Source: CAVUOA01 sp963742955
GTDB lineage: Bacteria; Bacteroidota; Ignavibacteria; Tepidaquicellales; OLB5
Length of the DNA: 64,000 nucleotides
Assembly: GCA_963742955.1 (NCBI GenBank)
Contig: CAVUOA010000008.1
Coordinates: 744,001 to 808,000 of the forward strand
Reading direction: 5' to 3'
The notes below the pieces were generated by a model that saw nothing but the letters and a program-made list of their open reading frames with translations, searched no databases and was not told the DNA's origin. The position numbers and the translations under genes are program-made. Each line of letters begins with the position of its first letter. Position 1 is the first letter of the stretch. Below are positions 19,504 through 30,966 of this stretch, piece by piece.

Positions 19504-19553
19504 CATGAAAAAACATCCCTTCTTTTTCACAATTATTACATCTCATTTTTTGT

Positions 19554-19561
19554 TATCTTTG
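19554..19561 (+). promoter_or_regulatory. Minus-7 element just before addA
   Basis: TATCTTTG ends only 10 bases before the addA ATG. With the usual distance to the transcription start the mRNA would have almost no leader. The -33 element is poor. Confidence 0.5.
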
Positions 19562-19571
19562 CTAATCTAAT

Positions 19572-22500
19572 ATGCCAAACTTCCTTATTTATAAATCATC
19601 AGCCGGTTCGGGGAAAACCTATACTCTTGTTAAGGAATACCTGAAAATCGTTCTACGGAATCCCTCTGATTTCCGCCATACGCTTGCCGTAACCTTCACC
19701 AACAAGGCTGCGGGTGAAATGAAATCGCGCATTTTAACAAAACTGGCAGAGCTATCCGAAGGAAAGGATAATGAGCTTGAGAAAACGCTTATAGATGAAG
19801 GCGTGCCGGCGGATATTCCTGCGCGGGCAAAGAAAGTTCTTGAAAACATACTCCACAAATATTCTTATTTCTCAATTGTTACAATAGACAGCTTTTTCCA
19901 CCGCGTTATAAGGGCTTTTGCAAAAGAGCTGCGCCTGCACATTGCGTACAATATCGAAATCGATGCTGAAAAAGTTATGGCTAAGATTGTTGATGACGTT
20001 CTGGCGGAAATCGGAACTAATAAAGAGCTTACTTCTTACCTTGAAGGTTTTGCCCTTGCCCGCATTGATGATGGCAAAGACTGGAAAATAGAAAAAGAAA
20101 TAACCAAAATCGGAGCGGAGATTTTTAAAGAACGGTTCTTTGAAAAAAAATCTCACCTGAAGACTGATATTACCGAAGACCGCCAAAAGCTAAGGCAGTT
20201 TATAAATGCTTTGTTTGAAATTGTTGAAAAGTTTGAATCAGATATGGCCGGCAGCTCCCGCAAAGCAAATGAAATAATGAAGCAGCACGGGCTAACCATG
20301 CTTGATTTTCCTTATGGCAAAAGCGGGTTTATGGGCTACCTGCTTAAAAAAATCGGTGAAAAGAATTACGAACCTACAAAACGCGTTTGGGATGTTTATG
20401 AAAACCCTCAAAAATGGTTTGATAAAAAATCCTCAGCAGCATTAAAACAAGCTGTTAATTCCGGTTTAAGAGAGCTTATGGAAAAAGCTGTCAAAAACTA
20501 TAAAGATAACAGCACCGATTATTATACTGCAAAAGAGCTGCTGAAATCGATTTACGTGATTGGTATTTTCAAAGACCTGCTTGAAAAGCTTAAAGACTAC
20601 CGTGATGAAAACCGCCTTATGCTGATTTCGGATACAACACATATTCTGCGCAATGTTATCTCCGGAGAAGCAAGCCCCTTTGTTTACGAAAAAATCGGAA
20701 ATACGTACAAATATTTTTTAGTTGACGAGTTTCAGGACACTTCAACTTTCCAGTGGCAGAACCTGCTTCCGCTTATAATTAATTCATTGGCTGAAAACTA
20801 CTTCTCTATGGTTGTAGGCGATGTAAAGCAATCAATTTACCGCTGGCGCAACGGAAATATGCGTCTTCTGCTTGAGCAGATTTATACTGACCTGTACAAT
20901 TACAAAGAAGTCCTCGAAGAAAAATATCTTGATAAGAATTACAGAAGCGGAAAAGATATTATCAGTTTCAATAACAGGTTTTTTAAAACTGCATCTGATT
21001 ATATCATCAACAAGACAGAAAATAAATTTAACGCGCTTATAACCAGGGCATACACCGATATTGAACAAAAGAATTCACTCAGCGCCGGAGGCTACATTAA
21101 CATTGCATTCCTCAGAAAAAATACTGACACCGAAAACACACCGAAAGAAAGAGCCCTGCTTAAGCTGAAAGAAACAATAAGATCCGTATTAGATGACGGC
21201 TTCAGCCTTAAGGATATATTAATTCTTGTGCGCTACAACTCCGAAGGGAGCGAAATTGCATCGATGCTGATGACTGAAAGTTATAAAGTAATTTCAAACG
21301 AATCATTGTACCTGATTAATTCAGCTAAAGTTAAGCTTTTGATTAACCTGCTTAAATACATAGTTGACCGCAGGAACACTCTTGCTGGAATTGAAATATT
21401 ATACAACCTGATTAACATCAAAGAAAAAGATATACCTCCCGATAAAATTTTTTCTGATAAGATTAATTCCGAAGGTTCATTGTTCAGGTTACTTATGCCG
21501 AAAGAATTTTTCAGAACTGATGAGAAAACCGGAGTTACCGAATATAATAAATTAAATCCCGAGCTGAACAATCTTTCTTTATACGAGCTGATAGAAAAGC
21601 TAATCAGAATATTTCATCTTAATTCAAAAAGCGATTCTTACCTTATGAGGTTCCAGGATTTGATTCTTGAGTTTGTTAAAGATAACAACCCTGATATAAC
21701 GGGATTCCTCGAGTGGTGCGAAGATTATAAATTTAAATATTCGGTGATTGTGCCCGAAGACGAAAACGCAATCCGCGTTATGACAATTCATACGGCAAAA
21801 GGACTGCAAAGCCCGGTAGTTATAATTCCTTATGCCAACTGGAATATGGATATTGAAGCTAACAAAGAGTTAATCTGGGTTTCAAATGATAAATCAAAGC
21901 TTTTTAGCCAGTCGGTTTACCCCGTAAGGGCAGCTCAAGCCCTCTTAAAATCACATTTTTCAGAAGATTACGAAGAAGAATTCGCGCTGGCAAGACTTGA
22001 TAATCTTAACCTGCTTTATGTTGCATTCACGCGTCCTATAGAACGGTTATATGTCACGGTTCCTGAAGGGAAAACAGGTTTCCATGCAGGCAAACTGATT
22101 GATGATATAATCATTTCGGATATATCATTAAATACACAGCTCAATACGGATAAAGATGAGTTTGAATCAGGCACTAAAGAAAAACATCAACACGAAGAAG
22201 GCATGCTGAAAAAACCAAGCCGGATAATCTTGATGAATATGTTTCTAACGAGTGGTACAAAAAAGTTGTAATTCTGCCAAGGCACAAAAGTTCAGAGCTG
22301 TTTAATAAAACATTAAACAATAAAGCAAAAAGAGGATTGCTGATACATGAAATCCTCGCCGGTATAAAAACAACTGATGACATTGATAATGCTGTTTATA
22401 AAGCATTAAACGGCGGAATACTCTCGCAGGATGAGGCGGACTCTGTTAAGACAGAAATACAGCAATTAATTAACCTCGAACAAACCAAAGACTGGTTTTC

Positions 22501-22741
22501 GGGTAACTGGGAAGTGAAAACAGAATCAGATATTCTTATGCCTGACGGAAAATCAATCCGCCCCGATAGAGTAATGCTGAAGAATAGTAAAGCAATAATC
22601 GTTGACTACAAAACAGGCAAAAAATCAAAAGACTACGAAGCGCAATTAGAAAGTTATGCCCGTGCGCTTAAAGAAGCAGGGTACACAGAAACAGAAAAAT
22701 ACATTCTTTACCTTGATGATATGGAGGTTGTAAAATTATGA
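19572..22741 (+). CDS. addA: AddA/RecB-like UvrD helicase-nuclease (frameshifted)
   Basis: ATP-dependent helicase-nuclease subunit for double-strand break end resection. The order is Walker A SSAGSGKT (residues 9-16), motif Ia VTFTNKAAGEMKSRI, motif II VDEFQDTSTFQWQ, motif III GDVKQSIYRWRNG, NYRSG, MTIHTAKGLQSPVV, LLYVAFTRPIERLYV. The C-terminal PD-(D/E)XK nuclease has RPDRVMLKN, IIVDYKTGKK and QLESYARAL. An indel in an A-run near 22211 breaks it; the other frame gives KPDNLDEYVSNEWYKKVV. About 1056 residues after repair. Its stop overlaps the addB start by four bases (ATGA). The full AddAB complex is therefore encoded here. Confidence 0.9.
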
Positions 22742-25597
22742 AGCAGCCGTTTCTGGATAGATTAGCGGATGAAGTTATTAAAACCTATGACGGTAAAATG
22801 CAGGAACTCTGTTTTGTATTTCCATCAAGAAGAGCAGGTATATTTTTTAAGAAATTCCTTTCACAGAAGCTTCAAAAGCCGGTGTGGTCTCCTGAAATAT
22901 ACAGCATAGAAGATTTTATCGAAAAGTTATCGCCGTACAAACCCGCTGACAGGCTTGTATTGATATTCGAGCTGTACGAAATATACAAGCTCCACGGCGA
23001 GGAAGAATCATTCGATATGTTTTACCCCTGGGGTGAAATGATGCTGAAAGATTTTGACGAAATAGATAAAAACCTTGTAAGCGGAAAAGATATTTTTAAA
23101 ATCGTCCGTGAGCTGAGGGAAGTAGAGGAACAGCTAAACTTTAACATCGATGATATAGAGCAGTTCAGCGCTTTCTGGAAAACATTTTCAAACAAAGAGC
23201 TTTCGGCCATTCAAAGTGAGTTTATTAAAACGTGGCAGGTTCTCGGAAAAGTTTATGATGATTTCCGAAAACGGCTGGCAGATAAAGAACATTGCTTATG
23301 ACGGAATGGCTTACCGCAAGCTCTACGAGGAAATTAAAAAAGGCAGCTTGCCGCTTGAGTGGAATAAAATCATATTTGCGGGATTTAACCTTCTTACAAA
23401 ATCGGAAGAAGGAATCATAAATGAGCTACTTAAGAAGAATAAAGCGGAAATATATTGGGACGCTGATGAATATTTCATAAACGATTCAAAACAGGAAGCG
23501 GGAGAATTCCTAAGAAAAAATTTCAAAAACCTGAAAATTACCTCACCCAAGTGGATAGAAAATAATTTAAGCAAAGAAAAAAAATTAATTAAGATTATTG
23601 GCGCGCCGCTGCTGGCAGGACAGGCAAAAGCTTTGGGCAGTGAATTGAAAAAATTTCTAAGTGATAATAACACTTCATTGGAGAACACTGCAATTGTTCT
23701 GCCGGATGAAAACCTGCTTATTCCGGCGCTGAATTCACTGCCGGCCGAAATAGATTCGCTTAACGTTACTATGGGTTTTCCGCTGAAGAGCTCAACTCTT
23801 TACAATTTGTTCCAAATTCTCAAAAAGCTGCAAAAAAACAAAAAAACCTCAAAAAACAGCGTGGTATTCTATCACAAAGATGTAATTCAAATCCTGCTGC
23901 ATCCGTATGTAAAGTTCAACAACCCTTCATATATTTATGACACGGTTAACGATATAAAGAAAAATAATATTATTTATGTTTCAAACAACCGTCTTGAAAA
24001 CGAAGATAGAACTCACCCCGAAATACTCGATATACTTTTTAGAGATGTAAGTACTGCAGAGGAAATCCAGAATTACCTGTTTGAAATTATAGGCTACATT
24101 TCAAAAGAACTTGAAGGCTCCGGCACTGCATATTCAAAATTTGAGCTTGAATTTTTCTATACATTCTACGAGCAGATAAACCGCCTTAAGAATATTATTA
24201 ACTCATACTCCGGAGAATTAAACGGCGAAACCTACTGGCGTTTGCTCGATGAGGTTCTGCGCTCATCGCGCATTCCTCTCACAGGAGAGCCTTTAAAGGG
24301 CGTGCAGGTCATGGGATTGCTTGAAACACGGGCATTGGATTTCAAAAACGTGTTTATACTTTCTATGAATGAGGGTATTATTCCCGGGGGTGTTGTGCAA
24401 AACTCGTTTATCCCCTACAGCATACGAAAAGCATTTAAGCTGCCAACCTATGAAGACGAAGACGCTTTGCCCGCATATTATCTTTACCGCCTGCTAGCCG
24501 GAGCTGAAAACGCTCACCTTTTTTATAATACGGAAGTAGATGTGTTCGCCTCCGGTGAAATAAGCAGGTTTATACTGCAGATTGAAGATGAGCTTGCCAA
24601 AAATAAAAATATTAACTGTACTCATACAGTTATAAGTACTGAAATAGAAAAGCCGTTCAGGAAAGAAATATCTGTTTCAAAGACTCCCGAAATTATTGAA
24701 AAGCTAAAATCATCTTCATTTTCACCGTCTGACCTCAATAACTATATAAGCTGCAAGCTGAAATTTTATTTGAAAAAAATTACAAGGCTTGACGAGGAAG
24801 AAGAAATAGAGGAATTCTTCGGTCCTGCAACATTTGGAAGCATACTGCACAACATTGCCGAAATAATGTATAAGCCGTACGAAGGGCAAATAATTACAAA
24901 AGAAATTATCATTGCAATAAGAAAAAACCTTAATGATAATTACGATGCGATTCTCAAGCAGGCATTTGAAAAGATAAACTCGCTAAAGGAGCTTGATACC
25001 GATTTGCAGGGCAAAAACCTTCTGCTTAAAAACATCATTCAGATTCTTGTGAATAAAATTCTTGATATTGATTTAGCCAACCTGCCGTTTAAAATTCTGA
25101 ATCTCGAAATGAAAATAGAAGATAAGCTTAACATTCCGTTAAACGGTGATTCGGTACAGGTCGGGTTAAGAGGAAGAATAGACAGGGTTGAAGAGAAAGA
25201 CGACATACCAACAATTATCGATTACAAGACGGGAATTTTTAAAACAAAGAATGACGCTGATTCAGGCACTGATGAATATTTTGATTTAATAATAACAGAC
25301 CCCGATTATAAAGAATATTTCCAGGCATTCTTTTATGCGTATTCTTATTTCAAATCGAATGGAAAGAAGAAAATTAAAATTGCAATTTATCCCGTAAAGA
25401 AAATTAATGACGGGCTTGCTTACCTCACCGAAGAGCCTGTTACGGAAGAAAACATCGCGGGATTTGAGAAAAAACTATTTAAGCTCTTTGAAGAAATATT
25501 TAATCCGGAAATTCCCTTCTCGCAAACTGATGAAGTGAAAAGATGCCGGTTCTGCCCGTATAAATCAATTTGTTACAGAGAACAAAATTACGGGTAA
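22738..25597 (+). CDS. addB: AddB-like nuclease/inactive helicase subunit (frameshifted)
   Basis: Partner of AddA. The N-terminus CFVFPSRRAGIFFKKFLS corresponds to the degenerate helicase region. Later VMGLLETRALDFKNVFIL and NEGIIPGG follow. The C-terminal nuclease has a first Cys in SPSDLNNYISCKLKFYL, FGSILHNIAE, GLRGRIDRVEE, IIDYKTGIF, QAFFYAYSYF and the final CRFCPYKSIC. These four cysteines fit the AddB-type 4Fe-4S cluster that staples the nuclease domain. An indel near 23283 shifts the frame after KRLADK; the other frame continues NIAYDGMAYRKLYEE. Repaired length is about 953 residues. Confidence 0.88.
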
Positions 25598-25616
25598 ATT
25601 ACTGTTTATTTAGATA

Positions 25617-26134
25617 TTAATTTAAATCCTTTGATAAGACTTTATGCGCCTTCCGCTTCCTTACAGTCCTCTGCTTAAAGTCATGTGAAAGAACGCTTAT
25701 ATTTCCGTCAACCTCAAGAACTGCAAGGTCAACTTCTTCAATTCCTTTCACTCCGTGTTCTCTAACTGCCGCTTCAAGCTCATCCATCGAGATTTTTGAT
25801 TTCTCGACGTTTTGTTTCATTATTTTTCCTTCGTAAATTAACATCACTGCATGACCCTGAATTAATTTCACTTGCTTTCTTTCGAACGGAAAACAACATT
25901 CTTCAGGATTAGATTAACAAGAAATAAAGATGCCGCAGCAATCAATCCGCCTTCGAGTGATGTGCTGGGACCGACCATTGCGTTCTGCACGGAGTTACTG
26001 ATTAGGAGAATAAATACAAGGTCAACAACGGAAAGCTGGGCAATTTCTTTTTTGCCGAAAAGACGGATGGCAATAACAATAAACAAATATACAACTACAG
26101 AGCGGAGGATTATAGAAGTGTATTCATTCCACAT
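25617..26134 (-). CDS. DUF421 (YetF-like) membrane protein (frameshifted)
   Basis: The N-terminal part has three membrane segments with the DUF421 signature VIAIRLFGKKEIAQLSVVDL and ISNSVQNAMVG. The C-terminal part, LIQGHAVMLIYEGKIM through DELEAAVREHGV and EEVDLAVLEVDGNISVL, is the usual soluble YetF domain. They read as two frames overlapping by four bases, but in this family they are always one chain of about 170 residues. Reading FERKQVKLIQGH shows a single-base indel near 25880-25890. The role of DUF421 is unclear; it is often linked to sporulation or stress in Bacilli. It is 11 bases downstream of the secreted protein gene and converges on addB. Confidence 0.85.
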
Positions 26135-26145
26135 ATAAATATATG

Positions 26146-27420
26146 TTATGTTTTTAATTTCTTTTTCTTTGCGGCAGGGAAAAGAACATTATTCAATATT
26201 AACCTGTAGCCGGGTGAATTTTTGTAAAGTGATAAGTCTGTCTTCGGGTCGCCTACTGCATGCTGGTAATCCTCAGGGTCATGACCGCCGTAGAATGTAA
26301 ATGTTCCCCTGCCGAGATTGCCGTGAATATAGCGTACCCAATCCGTTCCCGCATTCTTTGCAAGAATAGTAATTCCGGGTTTAATAAATCTTTCGTGAAA
26401 GCCTGATTCCTGTCCGAGGAATCCTTTTATAACCGATGTGTGGCATTGTGTAAGCATCGAAGGCACAGGGTCATCCTTAGCGGAAAAATCAAACAGCGTA
26501 AAATAATCGGTTAACTGACCTGCGAGCAGCTCGTCATTTGTGATATCTATATCGGAATATTCGTAAACGTAAGGATTCAGTATTATTTTAAAATTCTGAA
26601 ATGCAAAGCACTCTGAATAATCAAGCTTGTTATTTGCATCAGGGTCGGCAGGGTCGCCGTCATACATTTCAGAACATATATCCGTGTATTGCGAAGCAAG
26701 AGCTATATCTGGTGTTGTTGCGCCTGAACACATTGTAAACAGGAATCCTCCGTTAACAACATACTCTCTTAATTTCTTAACTACTGCCAGCTTGAGCTGT
26801 GATACTTTTGCAAACCCCATTTTCTTTGCCATATCCTCATTGGTCTGCTTTTGTGTTATATACCATGCTGACGTTCCGAACGAACCGAAAAACTTCCCGT
26901 ACTGTCCCGTAAAATCCTCATGGTGAAGATGAAGCCAGTCGTAGTTCTTTAATTTATCTTCAAGCACCTCTTCATCCCACAGCTTATCATAAGGAATCTC
27001 CGCGTAATCAAGTGCAAGCTGAACGGCATCGTCCCACGGCAGTGTGTTTGGCGGAACATATACAGCAAGCTTTGCAACTTTTTCTAATCTTACAACATCC
27101 ATATTATTTTTTGCATCCTGCACTTCGGCATAAATCTGCGCTGCCTGCGTGCCGGTTTGAGGTTCATAACTTACGCCTTTTTCTTTGCACTCTGCCGCAA
27201 GGTCATCGGAATAATCAAACATAAACGAGCCGCCGCGGTAATTTAAAAGCCAGTCGAGTTCTTTTCCGTGAAGCAAATACCGGTATGCAATGCCGTAGGC
27301 TTTGAGGTGGTCTGTTTGCGAGCTTACATCCATGGGAATCAACAGTTTCTGCTGCGCATGAAGCACCGTGCAAATCAGTAATAATACAAATAAAATGAGC
27401 AGTCTTTTCATTAAACTCAA
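26146..27420 (-). CDS. Secreted conserved protein of unknown function
   Basis: A 424-residue protein with signal peptide at residues 1-22 (TVLHAQ). Conserved-looking blocks are PMDVSSQTDHLKAYGIAY, DWLLNYRGGSFM, DYDWLHLHHEDFTGQYGKF-like sequence near residue 155, GGFLFTMCSGATTPDIAL, GTFTFYGGHDPEDYQH and NSPGYRLILNNVLFPA. From memory, similar Bacteroidota proteins are sometimes labelled asparagine synthetase B, but no PPi-synthetase or Ntn glutaminase motif is visible here and the protein is exported, so I do not accept that. The FxTMCSGA and GGHDP elements could belong to a class I glutamine-amidotransferase-like fold. It is intact and probably co-transcribed with the DUF421 gene. Confidence 0.65.
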   Translation of the reverse strand: MSLMKRLLILFVLLLICTVLHAQQKLLIPMDVSSQTDHLKAYGIAYRYLLHGKELDWLLNYRGGSFMFDYSDDLAAECKEKGVSYEPQTGTQAAQIYAEVQDAKNNMDVVRLEKVAKLAVYVPPNTLPWDDAVQLALDYAEIPYDKLWDEEVLEDKLKNYDWLHLHHEDFTGQYGKFFGSFGTSAWYITQKQTNEDMAKKMGFAKVSQLKLAVVKKLREYVVNGGFLFTMCSGATTPDIALASQYTDICSEMYDGDPADPDANNKLDYSECFAFQNFKIILNPYVYEYSDIDITNDELLAGQLTDYFTLFDFSAKDDPVPSMLTQCHTSVIKGFLGQESGFHERFIKPGITILAKNAGTDWVRYIHGNLGRGTFTFYGGHDPEDYQHAVGDPKTDLSLYKNSPGYRLILNNVLFPAAKKKKLKT

Positions 27421-27499
27421 ATTAAACTATTTAACAAATCTTTTCAATGTTTTATTCAGTATTCATTATAACCTGAAATGAGTAATTAAGTTTCAATAT

Positions 27500-27620
27500 C
27501 ATTCCCAGTCCCTTCGCGAAAGCGGGGATCCAATTAATCTGCAAGTGTAGTACAAATTCATGTCATGCTGAACTTGTTTCAGCATCTAATCCCCAGACCC
27601 TGAAACGAGTTCAGGGTGAC
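27500..27620. repeat. REP-like palindromic repeat block
   Basis: Two palindromic modules in the intergenic region before recG. The first carries CCCTTCGCGAAAGCGGGGAT. The second is a double hairpin, TGCTGAACTTGTTTCAGCA and CCCTGAAACGAGTTCAGGG. The rest of the 270-base gap has no gene. Confidence 0.7.
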
Positions 27621-27629
27621 AAGTTAATG

Positions 27630-27661
27630 ATTGTTGCCTTGTTCTCATATTCGTATATTTG
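27630..27661 (+). promoter_or_regulatory. Bacteroidota-type promoter for recG
   Basis: ATTG at 27630-27633, a 20-base spacer, TATATTTG at 27654-27661. It ends 29 bases before the GTG start of recG. Confidence 0.6.
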
Positions 27662-27690
27662 TAATAATATCAATACTCTGCATTAACTAA

Positions 27691-29783
27691 GTGCCGAAAG
27701 AAAAAATACCGGAAATATCATACCTTAAGGGAGTAGGACCCAAACGCGCTCAGGCATTTGAGAAACTGGGACTTGTTTATATTCATGACCTGTTCACTGT
27801 TTACCCGCGCGACTACATGATAAATGTTAAGATAGAACATTTCAGAAGATATAGAGATACCAACGTTATAATACTCGGAGAAATTATTGAAAAACAAATC
27901 CCTAAAAAGCCTAAACACCCGCTGCGGATTGTTATTTCAGACGGTACGGGAAGCGTTAGCTGTCTTATATGGGGAAATTTTTTCTACCGCGAGAAGCAGT
28001 TCCATATAGGTGATAAGTTTTTGTTCTGGGGAAAAGTTGTTTATAATTTCTATGAAGGCACAATACAATTTGAGTACCGTGACCACAAGAAGTTTGAGTT
28101 CGGCGATGATGAATTGATGAAATATCCCAAAATTCCTCTTTATATACTTTCCGGCGAGCTTAAAAAAACATGGGTAAAGCCGTTCACACTGACCAAAATT
28201 ATTTTCAATGCGCTGAAAAAAAGCTCTCATGAAATTAGAGAAGTATTATCAGATAATATAAAATCAGGCTATAACCTGCTTGAGCATAAAAATGCAGTTC
28301 TCCGCCTTCACTATCCCAAAGCAGAAATAAATGAAGAACGGGCAAGGCAAACGCTTGCTTTCGAAGAGCTTTTTTACCTGCAGGTAATTATGGCGCTGAG
28401 GAAAAAATCACTTGAGAGCGCAGAGAAGGGAATCTCATTCGAAAAATCCGGTGAAAGGCTTGAGAAGCTTTATAAAGAACTTATCGGGTTTGAGCTGACC
28501 AGAGGCTCAGAAAAAAGTAATTAAAGAAATCCGCGCCGATATGAAATCACCCAAGCCGATGAACCGCCTGCTTCAGGGTGATGTGGGAAGCGGTAAAACT
28601 ATTGTTGCAGTGTTTGCCATGCTTGTTGCAATTGAAAACGGTTACCAGTGCGCGTTCATGTGCCCGACGGAAATTCTTGCCGAACAGCATTACAAAGTTT
28701 TAAAACAGTATTTTGAACCGCTTGGTGTAAAAACGGCGCAGCTCGTTGGCGGACAAAAGAAAAAAATGCGCGAAGAAGTTCTGCACGATATCAGAACCGG
28801 CATTGCAAACGTAATAGTGGGCACACACGCGCTTATACAGGAATCGGTTGAATTTAAAAGCCTTGGCTTTGTTGTAATAGATGAACAGCATAAGTTTGGT
28901 GTTATGCAAAGAGCAAAGCTGAGGGAAAAAGGATTGAACCCAGACGTGCTGGTTATGACAGCAACACCAATCCCTAGAACACTTTCGCTTACAATTTACG
29001 GTGATTTGGATGTATCGGTCATTGATGAGCTTCCGAAAAACCGCAAGCAGATAAAAACAGTTTTAAGACAGGAAAATGACCGTGATAATGTTTATAAATT
29101 CCTTCGTGATGAAATTAAAACGGGGCAGGCAGATTTATATCGTATACCCGATAATCGAGGAATCGGAAAAGCTCGATTTAAAATCAGCCGTTAAACATTA
29201 CGAAATACTTAAAAAAGAAATTTTCCCGGATTTACGGGTGGGACTTGTCCACGGCAGAATGTTCTGGTATGAAATTGACGAAACAATAGAGAGCTTTAAA
29301 AACAAACAGCTTGATATACTTGTTACAACAACAGTAATAGAAGTCGGCATTGATATTCCCAATGCAACTGTTATGCTTGTTGAGGAGGCGCAGAGATTTG
29401 GCTTATCCCAGCTTCACCAGCTAAGAGGCAGAGTTGGACGCGGCTCGGAGCAGTCATACTGCGTGCTGATGGCAGATAAGCTGGATGAAACATCAAAGCT
29501 CCGGCTTGATACGCTTGTTGAAACAACTGACGGTTTTGAAATATCCGAAGTTGATTTGCAAATCCGGGGACCGGGCGAGTTCTTCGGTACAAGACAATCG
29601 GGTGAGCTTAAATTCACCGCTGCAGATTTAGCCAAAGACATGAACCTTATTGAAAAAGCAAGAAGTGCGGCATTTGAGTTAATAGAAGACGATATGCAAT
29701 TAAGAAAAGATGAAAACAAGCCAATCAGAGAACATTTTTTGATGAATTATAAAGAGTCGATGGATTTAATAAAAGTTGCGTGA
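27691..29783 (+). CDS. recG: ATP-dependent DNA helicase RecG (two frameshifts)
   Basis: Branch-migrating helicase that reverses stalled forks. GTG start. The wedge domain begins YLKGVGPKRAQAFEKLG and includes a region with SDGTGSVSCLIWGNFFY. The helicase core has QGDVGSGKTIVAVFAML, PTEILAEQHY, VGTHALIQESV, VVIDEQHKFGVMQR, MTATPIPRTLS, TTTVIEVGIDIPNATVM and HQLRGRVGRGSEQSYC. One surplus A near 28501 breaks FELT/EAQKKVIKEI. One surplus G in a G-run near 29123 breaks IKTG/RQIYIVYPIIEE. Repaired length is about 697 residues, normal for RecG. Two separate breaks in such a gene argue strongly for sequence error. Confidence 0.92.
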
Positions 29784-29867
29784 AATAGCACATCGCCGCG
29801 CCTGCCCGGCTTAGACGGGAAAGCGGGGGGACAATCACCATGAAACAATTAATAACATAAGTTTTAA

Positions 29868-29905
29868 CACAAAGGCACAAAGTGTACAAAGTTCACTAAG
29901 TTGAG
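29868..29905. repeat. CACAAAG-type dispersed repeat
   Basis: Iterated ACACAAAGGCACAAAG and GTACAAAG units. Related copies occur at 30797-30830 (opposite strand), 39404-39450 and 40185-40213. Confidence 0.6.
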
Positions 29906-29983
29906 TTTACAATACTAAATTTACGCAGAGCCTTTTATGAGAGTCTCTTGCAGAAGACTTTATGGAACCAAAGAAAAAACTCA

Positions 29984-30067
29984 TGTCATTCCTGCGAAAG
30001 CAGGAATCCGATTGACGAAGAATTAAAAATCTATATTTCATCAGATCCCTGCCTTCGCAGGGATGAC
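29984..30067. repeat. Composite REP-like element
   Basis: Two hairpins in inverted order: GTCATTCCTGCGAAAGCAGG (with AATCC) and ATCCCTGCCTTCGCAGGGAT, 33 bases apart. The same arrangement is seen at 40636-40717. It ends inside the first possible ATG of the CPBP gene. Confidence 0.75.
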
Positions 30068-30083
30068 TAAATTTTTTTTAATT

Positions 30084-30716
30084 ATGCTAAACAGATTTAA
30101 TTACCTCATCATACTCGTTATCATTGCTGCGGCAATGTGGGTTGAAATGTTCGTGCTGAAGGATTTCAACTTCTGGATTGAAATGCTCATTGCCGCAAGC
30201 CTGCTTGCAATAGCATCGGCATACATCAATCACAAAACAGGACCGGCAATAAATTTCCGGCTGTATTTTTTTAAGTTTTCGTATATACTGACGGGAATAA
30301 TTTCAGCAGTAATTCTTTACCTTGTATTTTTTGCGGGAGATTACATTTCAAAGCTGATTTTTGATTTTGCCGATAAGCAGGTAATAGGCATTTACGGCAA
30401 TAAGGTACTGTTAAATCCATATGTTATCGGCGCGCTTTTGTTTTTTGTAATCGGACCATCGGAGGAAATTTTCTGGCGGGGATTTGTACAGGATACACTG
30501 GCGGAAAAATTCGGTGATAATGCGGGCTGGATAATCGGCGCGCTGGTTTACAGCGGTGTGCATATATTTGCAATGAATTTCATGCTGTTTATGGCAGCGC
30601 TTGTGTGCGGCTTGTTCTGGGGATATATGTATAAAAAATATAAATCACTCTGGCCGGGGATTATCTCCCACGCCCTGTGGGATTTAACAATATTTGTATT
30701 GATACCGGTAAGATAG
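30084..30716 (+). CDS. CPBP-family intramembrane glutamic protease
   Basis: About 210 residues and six or so membrane helices. The active-site motifs are SEEIFWRGF (EExxxR), the first His in YSGVHIFAMNFML and the second in ISHALWDL. The family (CAAX/Abi) cleaves membrane peptides or acts in bacteriocin immunity; the substrate is unknown. ATG 30084 is chosen because the earlier in-frame ATG at 30063 lies in the REP-like repeat. The gene is bracketed by repeats on both sides, so it may be a small module inserted between recG and the T9SS gene. Confidence 0.85.
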   Translation: MLNRFNYLIILVIIAAAMWVEMFVLKDFNFWIEMLIAASLLAIASAYINHKTGPAINFRLYFFKFSYILTGIISAVILYLVFFAGDYISKLIFDFADKQVIGIYGNKVLLNPYVIGALLFFVIGPSEEIFWRGFVQDTLAEKFGDNAGWIIGALVYSGVHIFAMNFMLFMAALVCGLFWGYMYKKYKSLWPGIISHALWDLTIFVLIPVR

Positions 30717-30755
30717 ACCTGGATTTCCAGGATTGGAGGATTTTGCAGGATGTAT

Positions 30756-30788
30756 AAACTTCCGAAGTCTTTGAGACTTCGGAAGTTT
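30756..30788. repeat. Palindrome related to the icd terminator
   Basis: AAACTTCCGAAGTC and GACTTCGGAAGTTT pair around TTTGA. It resembles the hairpin at 4420-4454, and may serve as the CPBP gene terminator. Confidence 0.65.
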
Positions 30789-30796
30789 TATTTATA

Positions 30797-30830
30797 GCTC
30801 AACTTTGTGCTCTTTGTGTCTTTGTGTTGA
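30797..30830. repeat. CACAAAG-type dispersed repeat, inverted copy
   Basis: Reverse complement reads CAACACAAAGACACAAAGAG followed by CACAAAG. It is the same family as 29868-29905 but in the opposite orientation, on the other side of the CPBP gene. Confidence 0.6.
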
Positions 30831-30876
30831 AAATTTTGTTGTTTGGATTATAGAGAATTTGAATAAAAGGTTAACC

Positions 30877-30920
30877 GGATCCCTGCATTCCTGCCTGCAG
30901 CAGGCAGGCGCAGGGATGAC
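30877..30920. repeat. REP-like hairpin
   Basis: GGATCCCTGC and GCAGGGATGA flank a second nested palindrome CCTGCCTGCAGCAGGCAGG. The flank GTTAACCGGATCCCTG is shared with the element at 40693. Confidence 0.7.
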
Positions 30921-30966
30921 AGGATTCCGGAATCTCTTTGTACGCTTTGAAACTTTGTGTTAATAA

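Noticed and set aside
22205..22220. Programmed frameshift on the A-run in addA
   Set aside because: The A-run could slip, but equal breaks occur all over the window without slippery sites, so sequence error is simpler.
25617..26134. Two separate small genes at the DUF421 locus
   Set aside because: The two frames correspond to adjacent halves of one DUF421 protein and join with one base.
30063..30083. Upstream ATG for the CPBP protease
   Set aside because: It belongs to the REP-like repeat end (GGGATGAC); ATG 30084 gives a typical start.
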